From Candidatus Bathyarchaeota archaeon (lineage in GTDB: Archaea; Thermoproteota; Bathyarchaeia; TCS64): a stretch of DNA of 6,141 nucleotides. The notes beneath the pieces are model-generated. The model was not told the DNA's origin and made no database searches. It saw nothing but the letters and a program-made list of their open reading frames with translations. The translations under genes and the position numbers were made by a program. The DNA lies in contig JAUWBQ010000111.1 of assembly GCA_030601645.1 (NCBI GenBank), positions 1 to 6,141 on the forward strand, in the 5' to 3' direction. Position 1 is the first letter of the stretch. Each line of letters starts with the position of its first letter. This document shows, in pieces, positions 1 to 5,788 of this stretch.

Positions 1-771
1 AAGAGCCGGTACATCGTGGCTGTGGACGTCAGGGAGACCAACATGGCCAGGGTCGCAGACGAGTTCATCAAGGTCACCCCCAACGGGGACTTCGAGCTCC
101 TCCTCTCCCTGAGGGCGGTGGTGAGAGGCGTGAAGATCGCCGGAGACGTCTCAGGCGTCAAGGCGGAGGATATCAAGGGGCTGGCGAAGAGGATGAAGGA
201 GGCCAAGATGGGTATAGTCTTCTTCGGCCTAGGCCTCACCCAGAGCGACGGGCGACACATGAACATAGACGCCGCCGTCGGCCTCGTCGCAGAGCTCAAC
301 CACCACACCAAGTTCCTCCTCACCCCCATGCGGGGCCACTACAACGTCGCCGGGGCCAACGCGGTCACCACCTGGCAGACCGGCTACCCCTACGCCGTAG
401 ACTTCGCAAGGGGCTACCCCCGGTACAACCCGGGGGAGTTCACCGCCGTCGACATGCTCGCCAGGGGGGAGCCAGACGCGATAGTGGTCGTGGCTTCGGA
501 CCCCGGGGCCACCTTCCCAGCGGATTCAGCGTCACACCTTGCGAAGGTGCCCACAATCACCCTAGACCAGAAGATCACACCCACCACCATGATGAGCAAA
601 GTGGTGATACCCGTCGCCACCGCGGGCGTCGAGGTTGAGGGGACTGCCTACAGGATGGACGGGGTGCCCCTCAGGCTGAGCAAGGTGGTGGAGCCCCCCA
701 AGGGCGTCCACTCCGACAAGGAGGTCCTGGAGATGATCATCGAGAGGGTCAGAGCCCTCAAGGAGGAGTGA
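1..771 (+). CDS. fwdB: Formylmethanofuran dehydrogenase subunit B, C-terminal part (5' end outside window)
   Basis: The frame is open from base 1 to the TGA at 769-771, giving 256 visible residues of a protein usually about 430 long, so the N-terminal 40 percent lies upstream. FwdB/FmdB is the tungsten- or molybdenum-bispterin subunit that reduces CO2 to formate inside the cytoplasmic Fwd complex; FwdA then condenses the formate with methanofuran. Visible family signatures, numbered from the first visible residue, are FFGLGLT at 74-80, GRHMNIDAA at 84-92, PMRGHYNVAGAN at 109-120, the stretch WQTGYPYAVDFARGYPRYNP at 125-144, VVVASDPGATFP at 162-173 and GVEVEGTAYRMDGVPLR at 209-225. These match archaeal FwdB from memory of the family. 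The metal-ligand Cys/Sec and any N-terminal iron-sulfur motif are not visible, so tungsten versus molybdenum and cysteine versus selenocysteine cannot be decided. fwdA follows 2 nt later. The first in-frame start-like codon, GTG at 16, is internal and not the true start. Confidence 0.93.
   Translation, partial: KSRYIVAVDVRETNMARVADEFIKVTPNGDFELLLSLRAVVRGVKIAGDVSGVKAEDIKGLAKRMKEAKMGIVFFGLGLTQSDGRHMNIDAAVGLVAELNHHTKFLLTPMRGHYNVAGANAVTTWQTGYPYAVDFARGYPRYNPGEFTAVDMLARGEPDAIVVVASDPGATFPADSASHLAKVPTITLDQKITPTTMMSKVVIPVATAGVEVEGTAYRMDGVPLRLSKVVEPPKGVHSDKEVLEMIIERVRALKEE
762..766 (+). promoter_or_regulatory. Shine-Dalgarno site deciding the fwdA start
   Basis: GGAGG lies inside the last codons of fwdB, 7 nt before ATG 774. 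This favours ATG 774 over GTG 768, which abuts the site, and over ATG 783, which is 16 nt away. Confidence 0.7.
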
Positions 772-773
772 AG

Positions 774-2483
774 ATGGGAAGCATGAGGATCAAGGGCGGA
801 TACGTCTACGACCCCCTCAACGGCGTGGACGGCGAGAAGATGGACGTCTTCATCAAGGACGGCAAGGTCGTCGAGGAGCTCAAGGGGAGGGCGGGCAAGG
901 CCATCGACGCCAAAGGGATGCTTGTGATGCCCGGGGGCGTGGACCTCCACAGCCACATCGCAGGCTCCAAGATCAACATCGGCCGCCTGATGAGGCCGGA
1001 GGACCACAGGAAGGACGTGGTCCCCAGAACCAGAGTGACCAGATCCGGCGTCGGATACAGCTGCCCCTCCACCTTCATCCAGGGCTACAGGTACGCCCAG
1101 ATGGGCTACACATCGGTGATGGAGGCCGCGATGCCCCCGCTGGGCGCCCGCCACGTCCACGAGGAGCTCAACGACACCCCCATCATAGACAAGACCGCAT
1201 TCCCCCTCTTCGGGAACAACCACTTCACCCTCAAATACGTCAAGGAGGGTGACATGGAGAAGCTCAAGGCCTTCATCGCCTGGCTCCTCAAGGCCACGAA
1301 GGGCTACGCCGTGAAGATAGTGAACCCCGGAGGCGTGGAGAACTGGAAGTGGGGGAGAAACGTGGGCGGCCTCGACGATCTGGTCTACAACTTCGAGGTC
1401 TCCCCGAGGCAGATCATCACCAGCCTTGCCCAGGCCAACGAGGAACTGGGGCTGCCCCACACCATCCACCTCCACTGCAACAACCTGGGGGTGCCCGGGA
1501 ACTACGAGACAACCATCGATACCATGGACGCCGTGAAGGGCATCAAGCCCAAGGACGGGCGGAAGGCGACGGTCCACGTGGTCCACTGCCAGTTCAACGC
1601 CCTGGACGGGGATAACTGGATGAACGTCCGCTCGGGGGCCTCGAAGATCGCCAAGTACGTGAACGCCAACGAGCACGTCACCATAGACCTGGGCCAGGTC
1701 ATATTCACGGACACCACCACCATGACCGGGGACGGCCCCTGGCAGTTCAGGCTATGGAACATCACCGGTAACAAGTGGGTGAACAGCGATGTCGAGATGG
1801 AGGCCGGCGCAGGCGTCGTCCCCTACACCTTCAAGATGAACAACCCGGCCAACGCCATCCAGTGGGCCATCGGCCTAGAGCTGGCGCTCCACATCTACGA
1901 CCCTTGGAGGGTCTACATGACCACCGACCACCCCAACGGCGGCCCCTTCATCTACTACCCGAAGGTCATCACATGGCTGATGAGCAGGAAGGCCCGAACC
2001 GACTTGATGAGGGAGATGAACAAGGCTGTCCTACGCCGGACCACCCTGGCCAACATCTACAGGGAGTACTCCTTCGGGGAGATGGCCACCACCACCCGGG
2101 CAGCCACCGCCAAGGCCCTCGGCCTCGATGACAAGGGCCACCTGGGCCCCGGGGCCGACGGCGATGTCTCGGTCTACGACATCGACCCCACCACCTGGAG
2201 GCCGTCAATGTACGAGGCTCTGGAGAAGGCCCTGGGCCACGCTGCCTACACCATCAAGGGCGGTGAGATAGTGGTGAAGGACGGCGAGGTAGTGGCCTCG
2301 CCCCTGGGGGACACCTACTGGGTGGACGCCAAGGTCCCCGAGGATCTGGAGACCGACGTGATGAAGGATATAGAGCAGGACTTCAAGAACTACTACACCG
2401 TGAGCCTTAGGAACTACCCCGTCGAGGACGCGTACCTGCCGACGGGGAGGGCCATAGCCCCGGAGGGGAGGTGGGCCCGATGA
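774..2483 (+). CDS. fwdA: Formylmethanofuran dehydrogenase subunit A (formyl-MFR hydrolase-type amidohydrolase)
   Basis: A 569-residue protein, the normal size for FwdA. It belongs to the metal-dependent amidohydrolase (urease/dihydroorotase) superfamily and carries the binuclear metal site that condenses formate, delivered from subunit B, with methanofuran (reverse: hydrolysis). The metal-site residues all look present: H59 and H61 in VDLHSHIAG, a candidate carboxylated lysine K181 in GYAVKIVNPGG, H232/H234 in IHLHCNN, H268/H271 in VHVVHC, and D385 in MTTDHPNGGP. The N-terminal beta segment IKGGYVYDPLNG and the C-terminal LGPGADGDVSVYD are typical of the family. ATG 774 is preferred because of the GGAGG 7 nt upstream; ATG 783 would drop only MGS and also fits the usual family N-terminus. 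Starting 2 nt after the fwdB stop and overlapping ftr at its own stop, it is almost certainly co-translated. The intact site argues against a degenerate paralogue. Confidence 0.97.
   Translation: MGSMRIKGGYVYDPLNGVDGEKMDVFIKDGKVVEELKGRAGKAIDAKGMLVMPGGVDLHSHIAGSKINIGRLMRPEDHRKDVVPRTRVTRSGVGYSCPSTFIQGYRYAQMGYTSVMEAAMPPLGARHVHEELNDTPIIDKTAFPLFGNNHFTLKYVKEGDMEKLKAFIAWLLKATKGYAVKIVNPGGVENWKWGRNVGGLDDLVYNFEVSPRQIITSLAQANEELGLPHTIHLHCNNLGVPGNYETTIDTMDAVKGIKPKDGRKATVHVVHCQFNALDGDNWMNVRSGASKIAKYVNANEHVTIDLGQVIFTDTTTMTGDGPWQFRLWNITGNKWVNSDVEMEAGAGVVPYTFKMNNPANAIQWAIGLELALHIYDPWRVYMTTDHPNGGPFIYYPKVITWLMSRKARTDLMREMNKAVLRRTTLANIYREYSFGEMATTTRAATAKALGLDDKGHLGPGADGDVSVYDIDPTTWRPSMYEALEKALGHAAYTIKGGEIVVKDGEVVASPLGDTYWVDAKVPEDLETDVMKDIEQDFKNYYTVSLRNYPVEDAYLPTGRAIAPEGRWAR
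2467..2471 (+). promoter_or_regulatory. Shine-Dalgarno site for ftr
   Basis: GGAGG lies within the end of fwdA, 8 nt before ATG 2480. A second GGAGG at 2462-2466 sits directly in front of it. The site supports ATG 2480 over the upstream in-frame GTG at 2471, which overlaps the site itself. Confidence 0.7.
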
Positions 2484-3406
2484 GCTTCCAGCTGAACGGC
2501 GTGGAGATCGAGGACACCTTCGCAGAGGGCTTCGGCATGTGGGGGACCCGGATAATCATCACCGCGAAGAACCGGAAGTGGGCGAACATCGCCGCGGAGA
2601 ATATGACCGGCTTCGCCACCAGCGTCATCGCATGCGACTGCGAGGCCGACATCGAACGGGAGATCCCCCCGGAGGAGACCCCGGACGGAAGGCCGGGCAC
2701 CTCGGTGATGATGTTCGGCTTCTCAAAGAAGAAGCTGGCGACGCCGATGCTGAACAGGATCGGCCAGTGCGTCCTCACATGCCCGACGACGGCCATCTTC
2801 AACGGAATCCCCGAGGAGGAGGCCGACGAAATGCTGGACGTGGGGGCGAGCCTCCGCTTCTTCGGCGACGGCTACCAGGTTAAGATGAGGATGGGAGACG
2901 GCTGGATGGACCGCCAACGGTTCTGGAGGATCCCCGTGATGGAGGGAGAGTTCCTGGCCGAGGCCAAGTTCGGCGCCGTGAGGGCCGTCGCCGGGGGGAA
3001 CTTCCTGGTCATGGGAGCCACCGAGGACGCCACCCTTGAGGCCTCGGAGAGGGCGGTAGAGGCCATCCGCAAAGTGCCGGGGGTGGCCACCCCCTTCCCG
3101 GGCGGCCTCTGCAGGAGCGGCAGCAAGGTCGGCAGCACGTACGCCTTCCTCAAGGCCTCAACGAACACACCCTTCTGCCCCGCGATAAAACACACCTCCC
3201 CCGACTCCCAGGTCCCGGACGGCGTCAACTGCGTCCTCGAGGTGGTCCTCAACGGACTGGACGAGCCCTCGGTGAAGAAGGCGATGGCCGCGGGGATCAG
3301 GGCCGCGGTCGAGGTGCCCGGGGTGCTGAAGATCACCGCGGTGAACTTCGGAGGTAAGCTGGGCAAGTATCAATTGGGCCTCAAGGACTCTCTGGGGGTG
3401 GAATGA
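2480..3406 (+). CDS. ftr: Formylmethanofuran:tetrahydromethanopterin formyltransferase
   Basis: Ftr moves the formyl group between formylmethanofuran and N5 of tetrahydromethanopterin, the step next to the Fwd complex; it is a soluble cytoplasmic enzyme, tetrameric in characterised members. The 308-residue product is slightly longer than the usual 297 or so. Family landmarks are NGVEIEDTFAEGF at 6-18, ENMTGFATSVI at 40-50, ETPDGRPG at 66-73, RIGQCVLTCPTTAIFNG at 93-109, PVMEGEFLAE at 152-161, AGGNF at 171-175, TPFPGG at 204-209, GSKVGS at 214-219, VLNGLDEPS at 256-264 and GGKLGKYQLG at 291-300. ATG 2480 overlaps the fwdA stop as ATGA. Its place inside the fwd operon, between fwdA and fwdC, resembles bacterial fhcD in fhcBADC. 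Seven cysteines are present, including closely spaced pairs C52/C54 and C97/C101, which seems more than in Ftr sequences I remember. Confidence 0.97.
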   Translation: MSFQLNGVEIEDTFAEGFGMWGTRIIITAKNRKWANIAAENMTGFATSVIACDCEADIEREIPPEETPDGRPGTSVMMFGFSKKKLATPMLNRIGQCVLTCPTTAIFNGIPEEEADEMLDVGASLRFFGDGYQVKMRMGDGWMDRQRFWRIPVMEGEFLAEAKFGAVRAVAGGNFLVMGATEDATLEASERAVEAIRKVPGVATPFPGGLCRSGSKVGSTYAFLKASTNTPFCPAIKHTSPDSQVPDGVNCVLEVVLNGLDEPSVKKAMAAGIRAAVEVPGVLKITAVNFGGKLGKYQLGLKDSLGVE

Positions 3407-3407
3407 G

Positions 3408-4250
3408 ATGGAAGAACTGCGTCTTACGCCGAAGAAGATGCCTGGAATCCCCGTCGAGGCCGAGATAATTTCGCCTGACGCCGTCGCCGGGAAGACCCTG
3501 AAGGAGGTGAGAGCCCTCACCGTCTATGTGGGGAACACGGAGCGGACCCTGGGAGACTTCTTCAAGGTCTCCGGAAAGACTGCGGAGAAGACCTCGGAGC
3601 AGCTGATCGTCGTGGATGGCGAGGTCCCCAACGTCAAGTACATCGGATTGGGGATGACCGCCGGCCAGGTCCTGGTGGAGGGCTGCGTCGGGATGCACGC
3701 AGGCGCCGAGATGGAGGGCGGTGAGCTGATCGTGACGGGCTCCGCCTCGGACTGGGCGGGGGCCGAGATGAAGGGCGGGCTGTTGAGGATCCACGGCGAC
3801 GCGGGCAACCAGCTCGGGGCGGCCTACCGGGGCAGCCCGGAGGGGATGACCGGGGGCTGCATCGTCGTGGGCGGTAACGTGGGCGTGGAGGCCGGTGCCT
3901 TCATACGCCGGGGGATGATCGTCATCCAGGGGGACGTCGGTCCCTTCCTCGGGGTTCACATGAACGGCGGCGAGATCTTCGTCTTCGGAAGAGCCGCGAG
4001 GAGGCTGGGGGCCGAGGCCAAAGGTAACGGCGGGTTCATCGCATGTCTGGGCGAAGTGGAGGCCCTCCTGCCAACCTACGTCTACGACACCACCTACCGC
4101 CCCGACTTCATGAAGCTATACCTCCGGCAGATCCGGGACCAGCTGGGGATTGCGGAGGCCGGGGAGTACCTAGACACCTCCTTCGGGCGTTACAGGGGAG
4201 ACCTCGCCGTCGGCGGGACGGGTGAGATCCTAGTCGCAGAGAAGAAGTAG
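3408..4250 (+). CDS. fwdC: Formylmethanofuran dehydrogenase subunit C
   Basis: A 280-residue protein related to the C-terminal GXGXG (right-handed beta-helix) domain of glutamate synthase. FwdC is a structural subunit that packs against FwdA and FwdB in the Fwd complex and has no known catalysis of its own. The beta-helix shows as roughly 20-residue repeats of the form GxxxGxxxxGGxxxxxG from about residue 80 to 194: GLGMTAGQVLVEG, GMHAGAEMEGGELIVTG, DWAGAEMKGGLLRIHG, GMTGGCIVVGG, GVEAGAFIRRGMIVIQG and FLGVHMNGGEIFVFG. An N-terminal segment (1-75) with the family pattern TLGDFFKV and a C-terminal helix-rich tail (220-280, YRPDFMKLYLRQIRDQLG) flank it. The start lies one base after the ftr stop, behind the purine-rich GGGGGTGGA at 3394-3402, which is a serviceable ribosome site. 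There is no subunit D domain fused here, so fwdD must lie elsewhere. Confidence 0.95.
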   Translation: MEELRLTPKKMPGIPVEAEIISPDAVAGKTLKEVRALTVYVGNTERTLGDFFKVSGKTAEKTSEQLIVVDGEVPNVKYIGLGMTAGQVLVEGCVGMHAGAEMEGGELIVTGSASDWAGAEMKGGLLRIHGDAGNQLGAAYRGSPEGMTGGCIVVGGNVGVEAGAFIRRGMIVIQGDVGPFLGVHMNGGEIFVFGRAARRLGAEAKGNGGFIACLGEVEALLPTYVYDTTYRPDFMKLYLRQIRDQLGIAEAGEYLDTSFGRYRGDLAVGGTGEILVAEKK

Positions 4251-4258
4251 ATGGGCCG

Positions 4259-5143
4259 ATGGGCTTGAAGGTCGGGATAGTCGCCTCGGACAGGCGGGAA
4301 TGGCACGTCCAGAGGCTGATGGAGGAGCTGGAGGGTAGAGGGGCCGAGGCATACATGCTCCCAGCCACCAGGTTCCTCTCCAGAGTCGGGACCGAGCCCC
4401 GGCTCTCCGTCAAAGGCTACCCCATCGACGACTACGACGCGGTGATCGTCCGCAAGGTGCCCGGGGGCACCGCGGAGAGGGTCTTCTACAGGATGGACGT
4501 CCTCCACAGGCTGGAGGACATGGGGGTTTACGTCATCAACCCCGCCGACGCCATAGAGGTGGCGGTGGACAAGTTCTACACCTCCTCCCGCTTGGAGGAC
4601 GCCGGCATCAGCACCCCGAGGACGGTGGTCACCGAGAGGTTCGACGAGGCCGTGAAGGCCTTCGAGGAACTCGGCGGGGACGTCGTAGTGAAGCCGTTGT
4701 TCGGCTCCCTGGGGATGGGGATGACCCGCCTGAGCGATCCGGACACCGCGTACAGGGTGTTCAGGGCCCTGGAGATGACCCAGGGGGTCTACTACCTGCA
4801 GGAGTTCATCCCCCACGCGAGGGAGGACATCAGGGCCTTCGTCGTTGGCGGGGAGGTGGTGGCCTCCATGTTGAGGAAGGGCGAGGACTGGAAGACGAAT
4901 ATCTCGGCGGGGGGCTCCGCCGAACCCTACAAAATCGAAGACGAGCTGGCGGAGCTGAGCGTAGATGCGACGGAGGCCATCGGCCTTGAATACTCGGGGG
5001 TGGACCTCCTCCGCTCCGAGGATGACGGGCGGGTCTACGTGATAGAGCTGAACAGCACCCCTGGTTGGCAGGGGCTCCAGACGGTCACAGAGGAGAACAT
5101 CGCCGGCATCGTCGTAGACCGCATCCAGTCAAAAATAGGGTGA
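4259..5143 (+). CDS. RimK-family ATP-grasp ligase, probable glutamate ligase for a C1 carrier
   Basis: A 294-residue ATP-grasp protein of the RimK/MptN/CofF group, which joins L-glutamate to a carboxylate using ATP and Mg2+. Visible parts are an N-terminal pre-ATP-grasp domain (1-100, KVGIVASDRREWHV, VIVRKVPGG, VINPADAIE), nucleotide-binding lysines at K105 (VDKFYTS) and K145 (VVVKPLFGS), a glycine-rich loop GSLGMGM at 149-155, the segment LQEFIPHAREDIRAFVVG at 180-197, R206 and N214 in the catalytic region, and Mg2+ ligands D249 (SGVDLL), E263 and N265 (VIELNSTPGW). It starts 8 nt after fwdC without a clear Shine-Dalgarno site, so it probably depends on read-through by ribosomes from fwdC. 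Known archaeal relatives include MptN (tetrahydromethanopterin:glutamate ligase) and CofF (F420). Methylotroph H4MPT gene clusters also contain a RimK-like gene. The operon favours a role on H4MPT or methanofuran, but the substrate is inferred, not seen. Confidence 0.85.
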   Translation: MGLKVGIVASDRREWHVQRLMEELEGRGAEAYMLPATRFLSRVGTEPRLSVKGYPIDDYDAVIVRKVPGGTAERVFYRMDVLHRLEDMGVYVINPADAIEVAVDKFYTSSRLEDAGISTPRTVVTERFDEAVKAFEELGGDVVVKPLFGSLGMGMTRLSDPDTAYRVFRALEMTQGVYYLQEFIPHAREDIRAFVVGGEVVASMLRKGEDWKTNISAGGSAEPYKIEDELAELSVDATEAIGLEYSGVDLLRSEDDGRVYVIELNSTPGWQGLQTVTEENIAGIVVDRIQSKIG

Positions 5144-5160
5144 AAGCGATACTTGCCCCA

Positions 5161-5193
5161 TTTTTCTGAGTAGATTCGTCCCCCCTCGTTTTT
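5161..5193 (+). terminator. T-run terminators after the fwd operon
   Basis: T5 tracts at 5161-5165 and 5189-5193, the second followed by CTTT and preceded by C6 at 5180-5185, lie 17-50 nt after the ligase stop. No stable hairpin precedes them, which fits archaeal T-tract termination. Their position at the drop in G+C supports this as the operon end. Confidence 0.5.
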
Positions 5194-5212
5194 CTTTCCG
5201 TAATAAATTCTG

Positions 5213-5220
5213 TTTATAAT
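5213..5220 (+). promoter_or_regulatory. TATA-like box, upstream candidate
   Basis: TTTATAAT is close to the archaeal TATA consensus. If used on the + strand, transcription would start near 5240-5247 and give the small gene at 5470 a leader of about 225 nt that includes all the inverted repeats. No clear BRE purine run precedes it, so it is only a candidate. Confidence 0.3.
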
Positions 5221-5378
5221 CGAGATAATCACCAATCTTCATCCGCAAGCCCTTCTTCTTTATCCCGCTCTTCTCAGTCTTATTCTCAGTCAACTAATAC
5301 GTCTCCTGTAGAACCTTGAATGTCGATGGAACCTTTGAGTCTACAACTGTTTTGAAGTCCCATTGTGTATGGTTATCG

Positions 5379-5387
5379 TTAAATATT
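5379..5387 (+). promoter_or_regulatory. TATA-like box, proximal candidate
   Basis: TTAAATATT would place the transcription start near 5408-5413, leaving a leader of about 60 nt whose first 30 nt are the palindrome at 5413-5443. It is a weaker match to the archaeal consensus than the site at 5213 but at a more usual distance from the gene. Confidence 0.3.
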
Positions 5388-5412
5388 CGGTAAATCTACT
5401 CAAAGCTAGGTT

Positions 5413-5443
5413 CTACTGAGAGAGATTCATCTCTTAATAGTAG
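5413..5443. repeat. 31-bp interrupted palindrome ahead of the small gene
   Basis: The outer arms are CTACT (5413-5417) and AGTAG (5439-5443). The inner arms AGAGAT (5421-5426) and ATCTCT (5429-5434) are separated by TC. All 11 arm bases match exactly, with internal spacers GAG and TAAT unpaired. It ends 15 nt before the ribosome site of the 91-residue gene. It could be a binding site for a dimeric repressor or a hairpin in the leader; the sequence alone does not tell which. Confidence 0.65.
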
Positions 5444-5457
5444 TGCCTGTGGAGAAA

Positions 5458-5463
5458 GGGGAG
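5458..5463 (+). promoter_or_regulatory. Shine-Dalgarno site deciding the start of the 91-residue protein
   Basis: GGGGAG lies 6 nt before ATG 5470. This selects ATG 5470 over the in-frame GTG at 5443, which has no such site and would place coding sequence at the palindrome edge. Confidence 0.65.
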
Positions 5464-5469
5464 AAAACG

Positions 5470-5745
5470 ATGAAATTCAAGTATTACATCGTCTACGGAT
5501 TTCCGAAAGAAGGACTCAGTGGACAGGAAGGGATGACAAAGGCTTTCGAGAAGTACGGTGAAGTCCTGAAGAAGTACAACATGGAGCTGATGTTCTGGGG
5601 AGGTTCCTTCGGGACGCATGAAGGCTTGGTCTACGTCATGAAGGGGAAGATGGAAGACTATCAGTCCATGTTTGGGAATTCTGATTTTGCTGAGGCTAAC
5701 CCCATAGGAAGCGGACAACGCACAAACATGGTGCTCAAATTCTGA
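5470..5745 (+). CDS. Small 91-residue protein with predicted ferredoxin-like alpha/beta fold, function unknown
   Basis: I do not recognise a named family. The residue pattern suggests beta-alpha-beta-beta-alpha-beta: strand KYYIVYGF (4-11), amphipathic helix from about 18 to 37 (GMTKAFEKYGEVLKKYN), strands ELMFWGGSF (39-47) and GLVYVMKG (52-59), helix MEDYQSMFGNSDFAEA (61-76) and a last strand RTNMVLKF (84-91). This is the layout of dimeric alpha/beta-barrel proteins (ABM, YCII, DUF1330 and similar), which include small monooxygenases, ligand-binding and stress proteins. There is no signal peptide, membrane segment or cysteine. G+C is about 46 percent, far below the fwd operon, and it has its own leader, so it is a separate transcription unit. 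The ORF ends with tandem stops TGA TAA at 5743-5748. That it is a real gene rests on the good ribosome site, the sensible fold pattern and the flanking signals. Confidence 0.75.
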   Translation: MKFKYYIVYGFPKEGLSGQEGMTKAFEKYGEVLKKYNMELMFWGGSFGTHEGLVYVMKGKMEDYQSMFGNSDFAEANPIGSGQRTNMVLKF

Positions 5746-5770
5746 TAAAACCTGAATAAAACCATCCAAC

Positions 5771-5778
5771 TTTTTTTT
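5771..5778 (+). terminator. T8 terminator between convergent genes
   Basis: Eight T residues lie 25 nt after the stop of the 91-residue gene and 10 nt before the stop codon of the convergent minus-strand gene. The run reads as T on the + strand, so it should end the small gene's transcript. Minus-strand transcripts meet only TTTT runs, near 5756-5761 and 5747-5750. Confidence 0.6.
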
Positions 5779-5788
5779 ATCCCGACTC

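Larger units (their letters stand above)
5144..5469. other. Non-coding A+T-richer gap between the fwd operon and the small downstream gene
   Basis: About 325 bases with G+C near 40 percent against mid-60s to the left. It contains T-run terminators, two TATA-like sites, a short tandem repeat TTCTCAGTC (5271-5279 and 5283-5291), a 9-bp inverted repeat (5308-5316 with 5408-5416), an 8-bp inverted repeat (5333-5340 with 5398-5405) and an interrupted palindrome (5413-5443). No convincing protein is encoded on either strand and no tRNA-like or other recognisable RNA gene was found. A minus-strand frame from about 5443 down to the TGA at 5129-5131 is broken only by TAG at 5396-5398 and 5294-5296; it may be a decayed gene or chance. 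Confidence 0.6.

Noticed and set aside
768..773. GTG 768 as the fwdA start
   Set aside because: It directly abuts the GGAGG site, leaving almost no spacing, while ATG 774 has a normal 7-nt gap.
648..1676. 342-residue open frame on the minus strand opposite fwdA
   Set aside because: It lies antisense to well-supported fwdB/fwdA, is rich in Val, His, Gly and Leu as expected for the mirror of G+C-rich codons, and has no family motif.
3381..3959. 192-residue minus-strand frame opposite fwdC
   Set aside because: Antisense shadow of fwdC with His/Asp/Pro-rich low-information composition.
4190..4816. 208-residue minus-strand frame opposite the ligase gene
   Set aside because: Antisense shadow with biased composition and no recognisable domain; the + strand ATP-grasp motifs explain the region.
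5320..5355. 11-codon ORF in the gap as a leader peptide
   Set aside because: No ribosome site precedes the ATG, and such a short frame is expected by chance.
5434..5769. 111-residue minus-strand frame covering the small gene
   Set aside because: The + strand gene has the better ribosome site and a regular strand-helix pattern; the minus frame would have to cross the palindrome and shows no motif.
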